A DNA stretch of 64,000 nt from Cycloclasticus sp. (GTDB lineage Bacteria > Pseudomonadota > Gammaproteobacteria > Methylococcales > Cycloclasticaceae), in the NCBI GenBank assembly GCA_002700385.1, contig PADC01000008.1:412485-476484 (forward strand), in the 5' to 3' direction. The notes beneath the pieces are model-generated. The model worked only from the letters and a program-made list of their open reading frames with translations, did no database searches and was not told where the DNA came from. Position 1 is the stretch's first letter. The number at the start of each line of letters is the position of its first letter. The position numbers were made by a program, and so were the translations under genes. This document shows positions 9,418 to 19,558 of this stretch, piece after piece.

Positions 9418-10852
9418 GTGTACCTCCAACGGTGAGACCATCCACTTTGAGTGTTGGTTGACCAACGCCAACGGGGACACTCTGCCCGTCTTTTCCACAC
9501 GTTCCGACACCCTGATCCAACTGCAAATCATTACCCACCATGCTCACTTTGGTTAATACATCGGGGCCGTTACCGATTAACGTTGCGCCCTTGACAGGCG
9601 ACGTTACTTTTCCATTTTTTATTAAGTACGCTTCACTGGCTGAAAAAACAAACTTCCCAGAGGTGATATCAACCTGTCCACCGGCGAAATTAACCGCATA
9701 TAACCCATTTTGCACCGATGATAAAATATCAGCCGGTTCGCTGTCTCCTGCTAACATATAGGTATTCGTCATTCTCGGCATTGGTAAATGCGCATATGAC
9801 TCGCGACGCCCATTTCCCGTTGTATCATGCCCCATCAAACGCGCATTCATCCTATCGTGCATATAACCCTTCAAAACCCCATTTTCTATTAATGTTGTAC
9901 ACTGTGTTTTTGTGCCTTCATCGTCAACTGACAACGAACCTCGCCTGTTCTCTAATGTGCCATCATCAACCACTGTGCATAACGGCGATGCAACTTTTTC
10001 TCCCAGCCGATTGCTAAAAGCCGAACTGCCTTTACGGTTAAAATCACCCTCTAGCCCATGACCAATAGCCTCGTGCAAAAGAATACCCGGCCAACCCGAT
10101 CCCAGAACAACCGTCATTGTTCCTGCAGGCGCTTCCACAGCTTCTAAATTCACTAAAGCAAGACGTACCGCCTCCTGTGCATAACTCATGGCTCGATCAT
10201 TTTCTATAAAATATTCATACCCCTGACGAGCACCACCACCTGAACTCCCTTGTTCACGACGACCATTTTCTTCCACTATAACCGTCACATTCATACGAAC
10301 CAACGGACGAATATCGCTACTAATATGGCCATCTTCTGTGAGCACCAGCATCACCTCATGTACACCTACTAGGCTAATCACCACCTGTTCAATGCGTGAA
10401 TCCATTTGACGGGTTTGTTGATCTAAACGCTTTAAGAAAGAAACTTTCTCTTCTCGACCCATCGTACTCAAAGGATCAATGGGGTCATACAAGGCGGGCA
10501 CCTGATTAAAAGAAGCAGGCTTTAAAATAGCCGACTGGCCAACACTCGCAATGGACTTTACTTGTTTCGCCGCCTCTAGCATATTGGGCAAGGCCAACTC
10601 TTCACTGTAAGCAAAACCGGTTTTTTCGCCACTGACCGCACGTAAACCAACACCTTGCTCTATGTTGAAATAGCCCTCTTTAACAATACCATCTTCTAGC
10701 ACCCAAGACTCACTGCGAGAGTTTTGAAAGTAAATATCGGCTTGGTCGATACGGTTGGATAATAAATGACCCATCACTTGATCTAAATCGCTAATAGATA
10801 AGCCCACGGGTTGAAGAATGATGCTTTCTGCTTGTTGAATTGAATCGTTCAT
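9410..10852 (-). CDS. tldD: Metalloprotease TldD
   Basis: Catalytic subunit of the TldD/TldE zinc protease. The 480 residues match the E. coli length. The metal motif [12 protein letters not shown] is present near residue 260, and the glycine-rich C-terminal half is typical of the PmbA/TldD family. The gene lies 12 nt downstream of nit and overlaps pmbA by 8 nt, so nit-tldD-pmbA form one transcriptional unit with yhdP and rng upstream. Substrates in this organism are unknown; no ribosomal-peptide modification cluster is seen in the window. Confidence 0.96.
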   Translation of the reverse strand: MNDSIQQAESIILQPVGLSISDLDQVMGHLLSNRIDQADIYFQNSRSESWVLEDGIVKEGYFNIEQGVGLRAVSGEKTGFAYSEELALPNMLEAAKQVKSIASVGQSAILKPASFNQVPALYDPIDPLSTMGREEKVSFLKRLDQQTRQMDSRIEQVVISLVGVHEVMLVLTEDGHISSDIRPLVRMNVTVIVEENGRREQGSSGGGARQGYEYFIENDRAMSYAQEAVRLALVNLEAVEAPAGTMTVVLGSGWPGILLHEAIGHGLEGDFNRKGSSAFSNRLGEKVASPLCTVVDDGTLENRRGSLSVDDEGTKTQCTTLIENGVLKGYMHDRMNARLMGHDTTGNGRRESYAHLPMPRMTNTYMLAGDSEPADILSSVQNGLYAVNFAGGQVDITSGKFVFSASEAYLIKNGKVTSPVKGATLIGNGPDVLTKVSMVGNDLQLDQGVGTCGKDGQSVPVGVGQPTLKVDGLTVGGTHA

Positions 10853-10864
10853 TGACTTCTCTTT

Positions 10865-11683
10865 TTAAAGCCGTCTATGCTGAATAGCCGGCAAACTTGT
10901 TCTAATGTTGATGAGTGTTGATTTTTTTAGTGTTCCTGTGGCGATACCTTCCTTTACGGACAATTCAGACAAGACCTTTCCCCAAGGATCGACAATCATA
11001 CTATGCCCATATGTTGCGCGGCCATTGTTATGAACCCCACCTTGATTTGCTGCAATCAAATAACACGCGTTTTCAACCGCTCTTGTTCGACATAATAACG
11101 CCCAATGCGCCTGACCCGTTGTTTCGGTAAAGGCTGAAGGCGCTACGATAAATTCAGCCCCTTGTTGTATTAATTCACGGTACAGTTCTGGAAAACGTAA
11201 GTCATAACAAATAGACAAACCCATGACACCAAAAGGGGTCTTAACCACAACGGGTTGGTCACCGGCTAAAAAAGTATCTGATTCACGATAACGCCCTTTA
11301 TCATCTGAAATATCTGCATCGAATAGATGTATTTTATGATAGTGTGCCACCTGTTCACCAACAGGGTTGTACACCAAACAAGTCGCATAAACCTTATCAT
11401 CCCGCGTTGATTTGATTGGCATAGAACCCGCTACTATCCAACAATCATTTTCGTTCGCTACCTTACTTAAGAACGATTGAATGTCTCCCTCTCCCAATGT
11501 TTCTGAAATGGAAAAAAGCTGCCCAGCGTGCTTAGGCATCAAGCCAAAATTTTCTGGCAAAACAACCAATTGTGCTCCGTTAGAAACCGCCTGATTAATG
11601 AGACCGTTGGCTGTTTTTAAATTGTCCTTCAGTTGATCAGATGAGACCATCTGAATTGCTGAAACTTTCAACTCTTCCATCAT
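10865..11683 (-). CDS. Carbon-nitrogen hydrolase (Nit1/omega-amidase type)
   Basis: A nitrilase-superfamily amidase, 272 residues. The Glu-Lys-Cys triad is visible: LPENFG (Glu near 43), HKIHLFD (Lys), and SICYDLRFPELYR (Cys near 150). Closest families are Nit1/NitA deaminated-glutathione amidases, which repair by-products of transaminases. Genes of this group are commonly found between yhdP and tldD. The start could be the first or the second of two adjacent Met codons. Substrate assignment is by family and is the least certain part. Confidence 0.9.
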   Translation of the reverse strand: MMEELKVSAIQMVSSDQLKDNLKTANGLINQAVSNGAQLVVLPENFGLMPKHAGQLFSISETLGEGDIQSFLSKVANENDCWIVAGSMPIKSTRDDKVYATCLVYNPVGEQVAHYHKIHLFDADISDDKGRYRESDTFLAGDQPVVVKTPFGVMGLSICYDLRFPELYRELIQQGAEFIVAPSAFTETTGQAHWALLCRTRAVENACYLIAANQGGVHNNGRATYGHSMIVDPWGKVLSELSVKEGIATGTLKKSTLINIRTSLPAIQHRRL

Positions 11684-11692
11684 GTTTATTTT

Positions 11693-14600
11693 TTATTCAA
11701 GTAATGATTGAGACGGGGCTTTTGATGCAGATGATTGACCCACTGTCGCATCAAGAACAGGTGTTAAGGCATCACCCACCATGCCAAATATTTTACCACC
11801 CGGTTGGCTAATTTGTTTTACCTTTGGGTCTCGCCATGGACCACTCACTTGATATTGATAACCCGTCAGTTGGTTCACCGTTTTACCCGCAATTTTTTGA
11901 ACAATATACACCGCCGCTCCCACTAAAGGGCCACCAGCAATCGCCCCCGCCAGTGGTAAACTTTCTGTTGTCTTAGGCGTCACGGTGATCAGCTGGTTGA
12001 GTTCTTCTTTCGCCAAGTTAATTTGCCCTTGAAAATCCAGACGGGACGAGGGACTTTCTAAATAGAAACGATCCGTATTTGCCACACCGCTCAGTAAGTT
12101 AAAACGGCCTTTTATTTTGTCGAAACTTAGCCCTTTTTGCACCAAATCACTGAAATCAAGCTGCAGGCGTCTTTGTAGGGTATTTAAACTCAGCAAACCA
12201 AAAACCCGCCCGATACCCGGTTCGATGTCTAACAAACGGCCTTGTTCAGACTTTAATTCTACGTACCCATTCAAGAAGTCCTTTGAAAAATCCTGAGGAT
12301 CGCCTGGCCAGTTTAGATCAAAGTAGATATCGGCGGGCGCATCTTTTAACTTAGATGTCATGCCTGTCTCTTTTAACAAAGAACCCAAAGATTGACTATT
12401 AAGACGGCCTTTCAAACCGGTCACGCTTTTTTCTATATTGACTTCCCATGCTCCATTAGCCTTAAAATTATCGCGTGCTGATGTGAGGGAAAGCTGCTCG
12501 ATGACCATGCCATTCGTTTTTCTACGTAAAGCCAACGCTAACTCACCTAACTGCGATGTGCCGATAAAAAACTCTTTACTGCTAAGGTCAATATTAGGCA
12601 CCTCTGCGGGGTTTAAAGGCGGTTTTTTATTGCGATAAGCCCCCCCCTCGATGGATGGCAGCTTCAACACATCTAAATCCAGGCTGATTTTATTCTCGCC
12701 ACTCAGATCATCAGGCACCTGATATCTACCCGAAAAATTACGGCCACTCAATGTTCCTGACCAGATTGATTTTTTATGATGCCCGGTCACATGAACTTGC
12801 TCAACTAGTGTGTCAAGCCAATGTAACTCATGGACGTTTAGATTGACCTGATTCACTATTGAATAACTCACTGCCTGATGTTTTTCAAAACCCAGCGCTT
12901 TTTGCCAGTCACTGATATTTAGCTGCTTCAGTGTTCCCGATAACTGAATACCTGATCTCTCTGGTAAGGCCGCCTTAGTTGTACCAAAATGAATATCCGC
13001 TCTTCCAAGTTCAAATTTGTTGGGCGTCTTCTCATTAAATAAGAAATGCGTTTTCAACTCATCACCATAGTTTGCTGTAACAGGCAGTGAATTACCGCCT
13101 ATTTTCAGCACTGCTTCAAAGGATTTTTTTGTATTTTTTGGCTTACCCACAGGCGCTGGCAAGTCAACACTGACTCCTTCGAGGTGACTGCTAAGCGTAA
13201 TGGTCGATTCCCCTTTACCCGCCGTATGCGGAAAATCAACGTGTATTTTGGCCAAGCTACGTCCATCTACATATGCCCATAAATCAGAAGGCACTTCTTT
13301 TGATATTTGAGTGATATTGAGATGACTTTGGCCCAATATAACCGTCTTTTTCCCATCAGACCGAATAGTCGCATCGAGCTGTTCACCCATAAAACGTCCC
13401 TTAATAGAGGCCCCACTTAACCCCTGCTCATCGTAATTAATTTGGCCTTGAATATCATTTATCGCCAAATCAATAGTTGGAAAAACCAGGGTGTTATTTT
13501 GTAAACGCAATGTAGCGGCGACTGTTTCTTCGAGTTTTTTCCTCAGTGGAATACCCAAGTCCAACTCTATAACAGAAGGGCCAGAAATTTTACTGTGTTT
13601 CAACAAGGTACTGAGCCGCTCTTTTAAAGGAGACTGTTTAAAAAAAGCATACAAACCGCTGATATCATCGTTAAGTTGCCCTTTAACTCGCAAATAAGGG
13701 TCTGTTTTGAAGTCCTTAATCTCAACGAAAGCCTGTTCAATGTTATTTCCAGAAATAGAACCGGTCTGCCCGAAAACCTTCATTCCTTGATTTTTAAATT
13801 CCACCTCTGCTGTAAGATCTATAACATCAGGCCACCGGTCACCATAATGTAAATGAACATTTTCTGTCTCAAATAACACTTGGAAAACACCGTTATTTTG
13901 GCGATAGGGGAAATCTGATAAAGGACCTTTGAACAATAGCCCTCCGCCTTCTTTAATATCACCGGCTATAAATGCCTTATCCAGCCAATGAACAACCTCT
14001 TTATCCATAATCCCGACGGGTAAATATTGAGAAGTGAAACGACTATCCGCCTGGCTAAAATTTGTTTGCAAATCAATGGATGCGTTGTCAGCGGTCGTTG
14101 GCAGATGCAGCATCATTCGGGACTGCGTCTTTACATGGGGTGAATTCAAACGAATGAAATCTGTCTTTATCAGCCAACCCGTCTCATCCTGCGCCCATGT
14201 CAGCTGACCATCTAAACTATCCACAAGAATAGGATCTCTAAAAAGACCTTGAAAATAGATCGAGCCTTCCTTAACGGCCAAGTTCAACCAACCCTTATCT
14301 TGCGTTGAGCATCCGGTGCCTGAAAAGTGGCTCATCTTAGGGAGTAATCCATAAGCTAGAGTCGACACCTTTTCAAGTTCTCCACAAGCAGCCCATGCCA
14401 CTGAATTTTCACCTTGGTGCACTGAAAAACTGGCCTTATTTAATAAACCGCTGACCTTCGTTTCTTTAAGAACTGAAAGAAATGACTGATCTAACACTTT
14501 TGAATATTGTAAAAGATGTGACATGGCTTCTAAATTAATGCCATCCACGGCTGCACTAATAGAGTAACCTTCTTTTTGTTCAGCGCTATAGCGCACATTA

Positions 14601-15583
14601 AATTGGCTCTGCTCTTGTTCCGTCATCTCTGTTTTAAAAGCCAAATTCTTAGCATATAGAGACCAGCCATTTAATAGCTTGTTCCAAGCAAATTGACCAC
14701 TAAAATTAGAGACGTTCAAGGTTTCAGCCTCTTGCTGCAAACGAGCCTCTTTGACTGCAAGGTTTCCTTTTACCTGTGACAAAGCTGCTGCCTCCCAGTG
14801 ACTCCACAGCTCGATATCACCCTCTCCTTGTTGGATAGAGAGCTTATCCAGATTTAGCCGCGATAGATACTTATCCAGTTTAATTTTCTTGGCTTTAAAG
14901 TAGGCCTTGGCATTCCAATCTGCAGTCGATAAAACATCCCCGATCACCTCAATGGCTAAGACAAACGAGCCACCCGTCTCTTTTGGCATATTGGCTATCA
15001 CTTTAAGCGTATGCTCTTGCCCATTGTTCTGAAAAACAACCTGAGCTTGATCAAGCGTTACGTCCGGCAAATCCCGCAAATCATCCTGCCAAATAATTTG
15101 GCTATCGATAATTTCAAAGCGACGACCTTCTAATAACCAGGAAAAATCACCCGAGGAGTCACCACTCTCTTGATCGCTCGATAAACCAATTATAGAAAAA
15201 CGCCCATCATCAAGTCGCTTTATCTTTATAGCACTATCAACAAGGGTTATTTGACTTGGTTTGAGATCGCCTGAAAAAAAATTCAGCGGATTAAAAGAGA
15301 GGCGTATTTCGCCAATGCTTAACGTATTTGTTTGATGGTTTAATTCATCCAAACGAACTTTCTTTAAGCTTAATTGAGGTTTAAATCCTTCCATCCTGGC
15401 CGATAAACCAGAAATTTGAACATCGCCCGCCATTTCTTCTGATAAATAAACTTCCAAATCATTTTTGTAGGCAGGGATATCTTCTAAAATAAAACGCGCG
15501 GTAGCGATGAAAACCGCTAACAAGATAAGGCTTACAGTAAAAACCCAAAGCAAGGAATGCCCAAAAAGTCGCACTTTACTCAT
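11693..15583 (-). CDS. yhdP: AsmA-like envelope protein YhdP (lipid transport between membranes)
   Basis: A very large (1296-residue) inner-membrane-anchored protein with one N-terminal helix (about 10-28) and a long periplasmic beta-rich body of the DUF3971/AsmA-2 type. In E. coli YhdP, with TamB and YdbH, carries phospholipids to the outer membrane. The C-terminal AsmA-like segment contains the conserved GRLNSQSLG and GRLLDIEPGIGRVFGLLS stretches. It starts 20 nt after the rng stop and ends 9 nt before nit, the normal rng-yhdP order. Confidence 0.93.
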   Translation of the reverse strand: MSKVRLFGHSLLWVFTVSLILLAVFIATARFILEDIPAYKNDLEVYLSEEMAGDVQISGLSARMEGFKPQLSLKKVRLDELNHQTNTLSIGEIRLSFNPLNFFSGDLKPSQITLVDSAIKIKRLDDGRFSIIGLSSDQESGDSSGDFSWLLEGRRFEIIDSQIIWQDDLRDLPDVTLDQAQVVFQNNGQEHTLKVIANMPKETGGSFVLAIEVIGDVLSTADWNAKAYFKAKKIKLDKYLSRLNLDKLSIQQGEGDIELWSHWEAAALSQVKGNLAVKEARLQQEAETLNVSNFSGQFAWNKLLNGWSLYAKNLAFKTEMTEQEQSQFNVRYSAEQKEGYSISAAVDGINLEAMSHLLQYSKVLDQSFLSVLKETKVSGLLNKASFSVHQGENSVAWAACGELEKVSTLAYGLLPKMSHFSGTGCSTQDKGWLNLAVKEGSIYFQGLFRDPILVDSLDGQLTWAQDETGWLIKTDFIRLNSPHVKTQSRMMLHLPTTADNASIDLQTNFSQADSRFTSQYLPVGIMDKEVVHWLDKAFIAGDIKEGGGLLFKGPLSDFPYRQNNGVFQVLFETENVHLHYGDRWPDVIDLTAEVEFKNQGMKVFGQTGSISGNNIEQAFVEIKDFKTDPYLRVKGQLNDDISGLYAFFKQSPLKERLSTLLKHSKISGPSVIELDLGIPLRKKLEETVAATLRLQNNTLVFPTIDLAINDIQGQINYDEQGLSGASIKGRFMGEQLDATIRSDGKKTVILGQSHLNITQISKEVPSDLWAYVDGRSLAKIHVDFPHTAGKGESTITLSSHLEGVSVDLPAPVGKPKNTKKSFEAVLKIGGNSLPVTANYGDELKTHFLFNEKTPNKFELGRADIHFGTTKAALPERSGIQLSGTLKQLNISDWQKALGFEKHQAVSYSIVNQVNLNVHELHWLDTLVEQVHVTGHHKKSIWSGTLSGRNFSGRYQVPDDLSGENKISLDLDVLKLPSIEGGAYRNKKPPLNPAEVPNIDLSSKEFFIGTSQLGELALALRRKTNGMVIEQLSLTSARDNFKANGAWEVNIEKSVTGLKGRLNSQSLGSLLKETGMTSKLKDAPADIYFDLNWPGDPQDFSKDFLNGYVELKSEQGRLLDIEPGIGRVFGLLSLNTLQRRLQLDFSDLVQKGLSFDKIKGRFNLLSGVANTDRFYLESPSSRLDFQGQINLAKEELNQLITVTPKTTESLPLAGAIAGGPLVGAAVYIVQKIAGKTVNQLTGYQYQVSGPWRDPKVKQISQPGGKIFGMVGDALTPVLDATVGQSSASKAPSQSLLE

Positions 15584-15603
15584 TTTAAAAAAACGACTCG
15601 ACC

Positions 15604-17055
15604 TTAAACCAGAACGACATCATATTGCTCTTGCGTATATTCATTTTCTGCCCTAAATCGAATTCGTATACCAACAAAAGATTCCAGGTCAGCCAAGGTT
15701 GTGGACTCTTCATCAAGCAACATCTCAACCACCGCATTTGAGGCTAATACCAACAACTCTTTTGCTTCATATTGGCGGGCATCTCTGATAATTTCACGAA
15801 AAATTTCATAGCAGGTTGTTTCCGGTGTTCGGACCATACCTGAGCCGGAGCAAATCGGACAGGGTTCACACATCACCCTTTCCAAGCTCTCCCGGGTCCG
15901 CATGCGAGTCATCTCAACCAAGCCCAATTCGGACACACTGCTGATGGTATATTTTGCATGGTCATTACTCATCGCTTTTTCTAACGCGTTCAACACGGCC
16001 ACTTTGTGGCCATCATCTTGCATATCAATAAAGTCAATAATAATAATGCCGCCCAGGTTTCTAAGCCGTAGTTGACGAGCGGTCACCTGTGCCGCCTCCA
16101 TATTCGTTTTGAAAACAGTTTGCTCTTGATTACCTCGGCCTAAATAACTGCCGGTATTCACATCAACCGTTGTCATGGCTTCTGTTTGATCAAACACCAA
16201 ATGCCCGCCTGATTTTAAAGGCACTTTTCTTTCCAAGGCAGCCTTAATCTCAGACTCAATACTGTACATATCAAATAAGGGGCGATGCCCTCTATACAAT
16301 TCCAGCAAACCTTCTACTTCAGGCATGAACTTCTGCGAGAAATCGACCATGCGCTCAAAATTAGTCCTCGAATCGATAACAATTTTAGTCACCGATGTTT
16401 GATACCAATCCCTTAAGATTCTTAATGCAAGTGGCAGGTCTTCGTAAATTAACCCAAGTGACACCTCACCAATTTGAAGGCTTATCTCCTCCCAAAGTTT
16501 ATTGAGAAACAACATATCTGCACGAATACTCGCCTCTTCAACCCCTTCAGACGCCGTTCTAGCAATATACCCACCTGAATAGCCCTGCTCCTTAAATACT
16601 TCCATGCAGGCCAACAACCTTTCTCGCTCAATCTCACCTTCTAATTGTTGAGATAAGGCCAGTTTTTCTGAATAAGGCAAAAACACTTGATAACGCGAAG
16701 GAATCGAAAGGCTCATCGTTAAACGAGGTCCTTTTGTTCCTATGGGTGCCTTTAACACTTGAACAACAACCTTCTGGCCCTGTTGTAAAAAACGTTCTAT
16801 CCCTTTTTCATCTGACGGTGTTTCACCCGAAACCAACACATCAGATGCATGCAAAAAACCCGCTCGACCTATGCCTATATCGACAAATGCCGCCTGAATA
16901 CCCGGCATAATACGGCACACTTCTCCACGATATACATTCCCTACAATATCTCGCTTACGTTGACGCTCAATGATCAATTCCTGCAAAACCCCGTTTTCGA
17001 GGACCGCAACGCGTGTTTCAGGTGGCGTTATATTGATCAGGATTTCATCGCTCAT
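15604..17055 (-). CDS. rng: Ribonuclease G
   Basis: Endoribonuclease of the RNase E/G family that matures the 5' end of 16S rRNA and takes part in mRNA decay. The 483 residues have an N-terminal S1 domain (about 35-125), the DNase-I-like catalytic core with Mg-binding aspartates in TTVDVNTGSYLG and GGIIIIDFIDM, and the CPxC zinc link in CEPCPICSGSG (near 405). It lacks the long RNase E C-terminal scaffold, so it is RNase G. It is the first gene of the rng-yhdP-nit-tldD-pmbA train, after a 227-nt gap. Confidence 0.96.
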   Translation of the reverse strand: MSDEILINITPPETRVAVLENGVLQELIIERQRKRDIVGNVYRGEVCRIMPGIQAAFVDIGIGRAGFLHASDVLVSGETPSDEKGIERFLQQGQKVVVQVLKAPIGTKGPRLTMSLSIPSRYQVFLPYSEKLALSQQLEGEIERERLLACMEVFKEQGYSGGYIARTASEGVEEASIRADMLFLNKLWEEISLQIGEVSLGLIYEDLPLALRILRDWYQTSVTKIVIDSRTNFERMVDFSQKFMPEVEGLLELYRGHRPLFDMYSIESEIKAALERKVPLKSGGHLVFDQTEAMTTVDVNTGSYLGRGNQEQTVFKTNMEAAQVTARQLRLRNLGGIIIIDFIDMQDDGHKVAVLNALEKAMSNDHAKYTISSVSELGLVEMTRMRTRESLERVMCEPCPICSGSGMVRTPETTCYEIFREIIRDARQYEAKELLVLASNAVVEMLLDEESTTLADLESFVGIRIRFRAENEYTQEQYDVVLV

Positions 17056-17282
17056 GGTATTTCAATCGAATATTTAAGGTGACTAACTGTTAAATCGGTA
17101 GATTATTTTAATTATGCATCATTTTTTTATTAATGCGATTCTACTCCTATTAACCGCTCGAATTGATCAATACTTTCATTAAAATCAGACCTTAAACTTA
17201 TTAACCCATTAAGTAATAGCAATCAAAGCAGCCTGCGCCATACCCAACCTGCCTCTCTAACGTCAATCAATGCGATTCAGTT
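17056..17282 (-). promoter_or_regulatory. Intergenic leader upstream of rng
   Basis: No gene is seen between rng and maf. Read leftward there is a possible sigma-70 promoter TTGATT-N17-TAATAA within about 17195-17224, and a 10-nt direct repeat, AATGCGATTC on the plus strand, at 17132-17141 and 17269-17278. Neither is strong. The gap suggests rng has its own start of transcription, possibly with an autoregulated 5' leader as in RNase E genes, but this is inference. Confidence 0.3.
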
Positions 17283-17855
17283 TTAGCTGATAACGAATCC
17301 ATGTTCTTTAAGCAGTTGAGCGGTTTCGTAGAGTGGAAGCCCCATCACCCCTGAATAACTCCCTTCTAATCGACTGATAAACATGGCCGCTTTACCTTGT
17401 ATCGCATAAGCGCCTGCCTTACCCAAGGACTCACCGGTGGCCCAATACCATTCAAGCTCATGCTCTGTTATTTCTGCAAACGTCAATTTACTTTGACTCA
17501 CAACACAAACTTGATGCTGCCCGACTAATGCAACCGACGTTAATACAGTATGGGTGGTACCAGACAGTTTCCTCAACATCGCTAGAGCATGCGCTTTATT
17601 ATTGGGCTTCCCCAAAATTTCTCCATTGATGATAACGGCGGTATCAGAACCCAAGGCATACGTCTCTCTTGCAGGGTAAAAAGCTTTTGCTGCCTTCGCC
17701 TTTGCAATGGCTAACCGTATGACATAATCATTCGGTGCTTCACCAAAATGAGGCGTTTCATCAATATCGACCGCCTTCGTTTCAAACCCGATCCCGATCT
17801 GCTTTAACAGTTCAGCTCGGCGCGGTGAAGCTGAAGCTAATATTAGCGATTTCAT
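17283..17855 (-). CDS. maf: Maf-like nucleotide pyrophosphatase (YhdE type)
   Basis: House-cleaning enzyme that hydrolyses dTTP/UTP and modified pyrimidine nucleotides. The 190-residue protein begins with the diagnostic SASPRRAELL motif and has the conserved YALGSDTAV with the catalytic Asp, then QGKAAMFI and GSYSGVMGLPLYET. The ATG directly abuts the rlmH stop (TAA then ATG). The YhdE subgroup rather than YceF is inferred from its place just before rng, as in E. coli. Confidence 0.95.
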   Translation of the reverse strand: MKSLILASASPRRAELLKQIGIGFETKAVDIDETPHFGEAPNDYVIRLAIAKAKAAKAFYPARETYALGSDTAVIINGEILGKPNNKAHALAMLRKLSGTTHTVLTSVALVGQHQVCVVSQSKLTFAEITEHELEWYWATGESLGKAGAYAIQGKAAMFISRLEGSYSGVMGLPLYETAQLLKEHGFVIS

Positions 17856-18326
17856 TTATTCTCTATGGTATGGGTGGTTATTCATCAAACTCCAACCCCT
17901 GTACAACTGCTCAGCTAATATGACTCGAACCAAGGGATGAGGGAATGTTAATGGCGACAAACACCATTGTTCATTAGCTCTGTTTAAACAGTCAGCTGAC
18001 AAACCGTCTGGACCACCTATCAGGAAAATAATAGACGGATTAATGCCCTGCCATGCAGATAATTTTTTTGCCAGATCCGCTGTAGACCATGCTTTTCCCT
18101 TCACCTCGAGTGCCACTACGTAGTCATTCTCTTTAATCAAAGACAGAATCTTTTTTCCTTCCGTTTCCTTAATTTTATTCAATTGACTTTGTTTAGTTCT
18201 TTTAGCGGGAGGGATTTCTATGGTTTCAATTGAGCATTCACGAGGCATCCGCTTTGCGTATTCCTGATAACCAGCCGCTACCCAACCAGGCATTTTTTGA
18301 CCGACGGCTAAAATCTTCAACTTCAT
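17856..18326 (-). CDS. rlmH: 23S rRNA (pseudouridine-1915-N3)-methyltransferase RlmH
   Basis: SPOUT-class methyltransferase acting on pseudouridine 1915 in helix 69 of assembled 70S ribosomes. The 156-residue protein shows the SAM-binding loop FLIGGPDGLS and the invariant C-terminus HPYHRE. ATG 18326 is chosen over an in-frame GTG at 18332 because it matches family N-termini (MKLKILAVG) and has AAGGG upstream. In E. coli rsfS-rlmH are contiguous; here a lipoprotein gene and a terminator separate them, and maf follows instead of mrdA. Confidence 0.96.
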   Translation of the reverse strand: MKLKILAVGQKMPGWVAAGYQEYAKRMPRECSIETIEIPPAKRTKQSQLNKIKETEGKKILSLIKENDYVVALEVKGKAWSTADLAKKLSAWQGINPSIIFLIGGPDGLSADCLNRANEQWCLSPLTFPHPLVRVILAEQLYRGWSLMNNHPYHRE

Positions 18327-18346
18327 CAGCACCCTTCGCTTTTACG

Positions 18347-18377
18347 AAAAAAAGCGGCTCAACTGAAGCCGCTTTTT
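18347..18377 (-). terminator. Rho-independent terminator after the OmpA-type lipoprotein gene
   Basis: Arms AGCGGCT (18353-18359) and AGCCGCT (18367-18373) are perfect, with A-run and T-run flanks on both sides, giving an extended stem. Read leftward, seven T follow the stem. It isolates the 18420-19082 gene from rlmH-maf and could act in both directions. Confidence 0.85.
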
Positions 18378-18419
18378 ATTACCTTTGCCAACCTTGGTAC
18401 CTGCAAATTAGAAACGCCT

Positions 18420-19082
18420 TTATCTAACATTTAATGGCGTCAAGGTTATTTCTACACGCCTGTTTTGAGCGCGACCTTCTTTAGTTGAATTACTGGCAAT
18501 GGGGCTTTGTTCGCCATAGCCCATCACATTAAAACGTTGACTTTCAACACCTTGTGAACGTAGATAACTCGCCACACTTTGTGCACGCTGCTCAGATAAA
18601 CTCTGGTTATATGCGGCATCACCGACACTATCTGTATGCCCAACAACGGTTACCATGGTATCTGAATATTCTTTAAGAACAATTGCAACAGAATCAAGCA
18701 CTTGATAAAAACCTGCATTGATATTTGAGCTATCGGTATTAAAGGTGACGTTACCTGGCATATTCAAAATAAGGTTATTACCAACACGACTCACACTCAC
18801 TCCAGTACCGCTGAGGCGCTGACGCAATTTAGCCTCTTGAACATCCATATAATAACCAACGCCACCGCCAGCCGCCGCTCCCAGTGCTGCACCTTTCAGT
18901 GCCGTACGCCTATCACCTTTCATCGCACCCACAATAGCGCCTGTTACTGCACCAACCCCAGCACCAATGGCTGCTTTACTGGTTTGCTGCTCTTGGGTAT
19001 ATGGGTTAACGGTTGTACAACCTGCCATCGCGAAAGTTAAACTGGCTGCTAACCCTATGGCTAATTTTCTATTTTTCATCAT
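18420..19082 (-). CDS. OmpA-family outer-membrane lipoprotein with glycine-zipper (YiaD-like)
   Basis: A 220-residue lipoprotein: signal peptide with lipobox FAMAGC (Cys near 21), a glycine-zipper segment rich in Gly/Ala (about 38-78), and a C-terminal OmpA-like peptidoglycan-binding domain (about 100-218, with GHTDSVGDAAYN and RAQNRRVEI). The layout equals YiaD-type proteins that tether the outer membrane to peptidoglycan. GGGAG precedes two adjacent ATG codons. Its own 5' gap (about 117 nt) and terminator make it a probable monocistron inserted between rsfS and rlmH. Confidence 0.93.
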   Translation of the reverse strand: MMKNRKLAIGLAASLTFAMAGCTTVNPYTQEQQTSKAAIGAGVGAVTGAIVGAMKGDRRTALKGAALGAAAGGGVGYYMDVQEAKLRQRLSGTGVSVSRVGNNLILNMPGNVTFNTDSSNINAGFYQVLDSVAIVLKEYSDTMVTVVGHTDSVGDAAYNQSLSEQRAQSVASYLRSQGVESQRFNVMGYGEQSPIASNSTKEGRAQNRRVEITLTPLNVR

Positions 19083-19199
19083 TTTCTCCCTGTTTTACGT
19101 ACGGCTAACGTCCATCATTTATTGACCTGACATCTAACCACTGTCACTGCTATCTATCTTAAACCACTTAAATGAACAAACCATGAACTTCATCACTCT

Positions 19200-19529
19200 T
19201 TATACTTCTGCGTCAACGGCCCATAATTTTTCAAGCTGATAGAACTCTCGAATTTTAGGTTGCATAACATGAACAATAATATTGCCTAAATCGATTAACA
19301 CCCATTCACCCGAATCCATTCCTTCAACACCTAACGGAATTAAGCCCTGTTTTTTTGACGCCATAGACACGTCCATTGCCAGCGACTTTACGTGGCGATT
19401 TGATGAACCTGTCACAATCACTATGTGATCCGCAAACGAGCATTTATCGCGCACATCAATCACATCAATTTGCTGACCTTTTTTCTCATCAAGAGCATCT
19501 ATCACTATTGATAACAAGGGCTCTGCCAT
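19200..19529 (-). CDS. rsfS: Ribosomal silencing factor RsfS
   Basis: Binds L14 (uL14) and blocks 50S-30S joining when nutrients are low. The 109 residues match the RsfS/YbeB/iojap family, with DHIVIVTGSSNRHV, then GVEGMDSGEWVLIDLG, then IVHVM. It follows nadD by 29 nt, a pairing found widely. Its target L14 is encoded in this window at 62250-62618. Confidence 0.96.
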   Translation of the reverse strand: MAEPLLSIVIDALDEKKGQQIDVIDVRDKCSFADHIVIVTGSSNRHVKSLAMDVSMASKKQGLIPLGVEGMDSGEWVLIDLGNIIVHVMQPKIREFYQLEKLWAVDAEV

Positions 19530-19558
19530 ATTTTATCTATCCTATCTTCTAATGATTT

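Noticed and set aside
17132-17278. Direct repeat of AATGCGATTC in the rng leader
   Set aside because: Ten nucleotides in two copies in an AT-rich gap are plausible by chance.
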